Shown here one piece after another: positions 62,677-64,000 of a stretch of 64,000 nucleotides of DNA. The notes beneath the pieces are model-generated. The model searched no databases, was not told the origin of the DNA, and was given only the letters and a program-made list of their open reading frames with translations. Position 1 is the stretch's first letter. The number at the start of each line of letters is the position of its first letter. Source of the DNA: Dendrophyllia cribrosa (Eukaryota > Cnidaria > Anthozoa > Scleractinia > Dendrophylliidae); contig JAJLRJ010000005.1 in assembly GCA_024195265.1 (NCBI GenBank), positions 36,330,105 to 36,394,104 on the forward strand, read 5' to 3'. The translations under genes were made by a program, and so were the position numbers.

Positions 62677-62798
62677 CTAAAAACTATATTACTATGAGCT
62701 CGTATTTTCCTCCCGCCATAGAGAACCTCGGCCCAATACTCTAGCGGAGTTACACCACGTGACTTTTTGCATTCTTGAGCGTATTCATTAAAATCCCA
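62677..62798 (-). CDS. PRCP: lysosomal Pro-X carboxypeptidase-like, penultimate exon
   Basis: A 122-bp exon with acceptor TTTCAG (AG at 62799-62800) and donor GTGAGT. It encodes WDFNEYAQECKKSRGVTPLE, then a segment with YGGRKIRAHSNIVF, characteristic of family S28 just before the catalytic Asp. It ends in phase 2 and joins the last exon in frame to give SNG. Earlier exons are not found in 62801-64000 and are probably beyond the window. Confidence 0.85.
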
Positions 62799-62800
62799 CT

Positions 62801-64000
62801 GAAAGATAAAAATACCGACAGTACTTTATTTGAGTCAAACCTGACCAACATTCTGAAAGTTTGATGATTTGAATAAAAGCTGATATATAACATAGTGATA
62901 TGCCATTTAAAATGCAAGGCTAGTACAACGGAAATTAATGGCAGGTTTAATGGCCAATATTTCGACTAGTAGAACTAGTCTTCTACAGGGCCGGCGTTGG
63001 AGTGAAAATAATATATATAGATAGGCCGAGCCTAACAGCGTCTCTCTTTGAACAGAAAGCCGATGATAAGCTTACCTAAGGTGAAAGGTCGGAAGCAGAA
63101 GAATTAAGATTGACGACCGGGCTATTTTTCAATTTTAGCAATTCTCAAAAACAGAATTACGCGACCGTCTGCACAGTACATTTAGACCGTACAAAAGTTC
63201 ACAGAAACAACTTTTTCTGGGTCTAGAATAACTAGTATGACTAATTTCCGAATAAACTACACCTGTAACGTATCAAAAATTGCCCGAGAAACTGATTTAG
63301 AAATCAAAATTGCAAAAAATACACAAACAGATTTACATAAAGCGACGCGAGTGAAGTTAGAACAGTTACTATGAAATCCAAGTTTTGTTTTGTTTACATA
63401 AAATCGCTTTTGAACCTATGTAATGAATGAACAAACACATAAAATTGCACAACACAATCTTCTTTCAAAAAATGTTATTCAAATCTCAATAAGTTTATGT
63501 TTAAAAGCAAAACGCGTACCAATTATAGCGCTGTCTTCGATGAAATTCAAGAAAACAATACAACTGAATTTAAGCACGTTTTATAAACAATTCTCCAAAC
63601 TAACGAGAGCACAATATCAACATAAATTCCCATCGAAAAATGTAATTTTTTTACCTTGGAAATCCTTGAAAATACTTTAAATCTCCGCTAATCCGAAAAA
63701 CAAACATCTCCCCTGCATTGATAAAAACGTATGAAGTTTCTCGAAGCAAGATTTTATCCCAGAAAGCTCTTCTTTTTCCACTAAAGCGGCTTCTGAGTAT
63801 CCCTGTCTTGAGTAGCAAACCGCGAAAAACTGCAGGGAAATAACGACTTTAATTCTCCGCTAAACACAACAATCCAACTAAAGTGTTTACCGAGCTCACG
63901 GCTGTGTGGCCGCGCGAAAAACAAAGCCTCGGTACGCCTCGGTTTGCTTTCAAAATTGCTAAGATCCCGGATGTTGTGACACGGGCTCACGCACGCGCCC
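62801..64000. other. upstream intron, no exon recognised
   Basis: No S28 coding exon is recognised. A segment near 62960-63000 (ATTTCGACTAGTAGAACTAG) resembles the terminal hairpin of Penelope-like elements. The rest is AT-rich with short meaningless frames. Confidence 0.35.

Noticed and set aside
62942..63010. Second Penelope-like terminal fragment (ATTTCGACTAGTAGAACTAG)
   Set aside because: The resemblance to terminal hairpins is short and there is no coding remnant next to it. Too weak to list as a feature.

Overview
The window looks like intergenic and intronic DNA of a marine invertebrate, most likely an anthozoan cnidarian such as a coral or sea anemone. This is an inference from intron-bearing host exons, AT-rich DNA, many short TIR elements and the mix of Polinton, BEL/Pao, Penelope-like, L1-like and MULE/SWIM-type sequences. 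The only ordinary host gene I can support is two 3' exons of a lysosomal Pro-X carboxypeptidase-like serine peptidase (family S28) on the minus strand at 60.4-62.8 kb.

Layout. 0-10 kb: a TTAA-flanked MITE, then a decayed MULE-transposase/SWIM zinc-finger gene split by two head-to-tail TIR elements. The first of these was itself hit by a Penelope-like element with 525-bp inverted arms and hammerhead-like motifs. 10-14.4 kb: stacked short elements (a 553-bp TIR element with 3-bp TSD, tRNA-like repeats, a hAT-type MITE with 8-bp TSD, tandem repeats). 14.386-56.413 kb: one Polinton/Maverick with TSD CGATA and complex hairpin termini, about 17.4 kb once later insertions are removed. 56.4-57.9 kb: a 5' fragment of an L1-like endonuclease interrupted by other insertions. 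58-64 kb: the host gene 3' end, its intron and small repeats.

The Polinton carries, in order: protein-primed DNA polymerase B (+), retroviral-type integrase (-), five small structural or unknown proteins (-), an A32/FtsK-HerA packaging ATPase (-), the major capsid protein (-), a coiled-coil membrane protein (+), a large unidentified gene (-), two tandem minor-capsid-like paralogues (+), a membrane protein (+), a zinc-ribbon protein that may be VLTF3-like (+), a possible structured RNA, and a YqaJ-family exonuclease (-). Nearly every gene has TATATA within about 25 nt of its start codon, which suggests one common promoter type. Polymerase and exonuclease both begin inside the terminal repeats and share their first four codons.

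The Polinton is dead. It contains a 10.4-kb EnSpm/CACTA-like element (which carries a plausible spliced gene and a second nested subterminal-repeat element), a 5.1-kb L1-like element, a 1.85-kb TA-flanked composite element in the integrase, and a 7.2-kb BEL/Pao element. Many of its genes have stops or frameshifts. The BEL/Pao LTRs differ at only two positions, so that insertion is recent. All TSD and TIR boundaries were read by eye.
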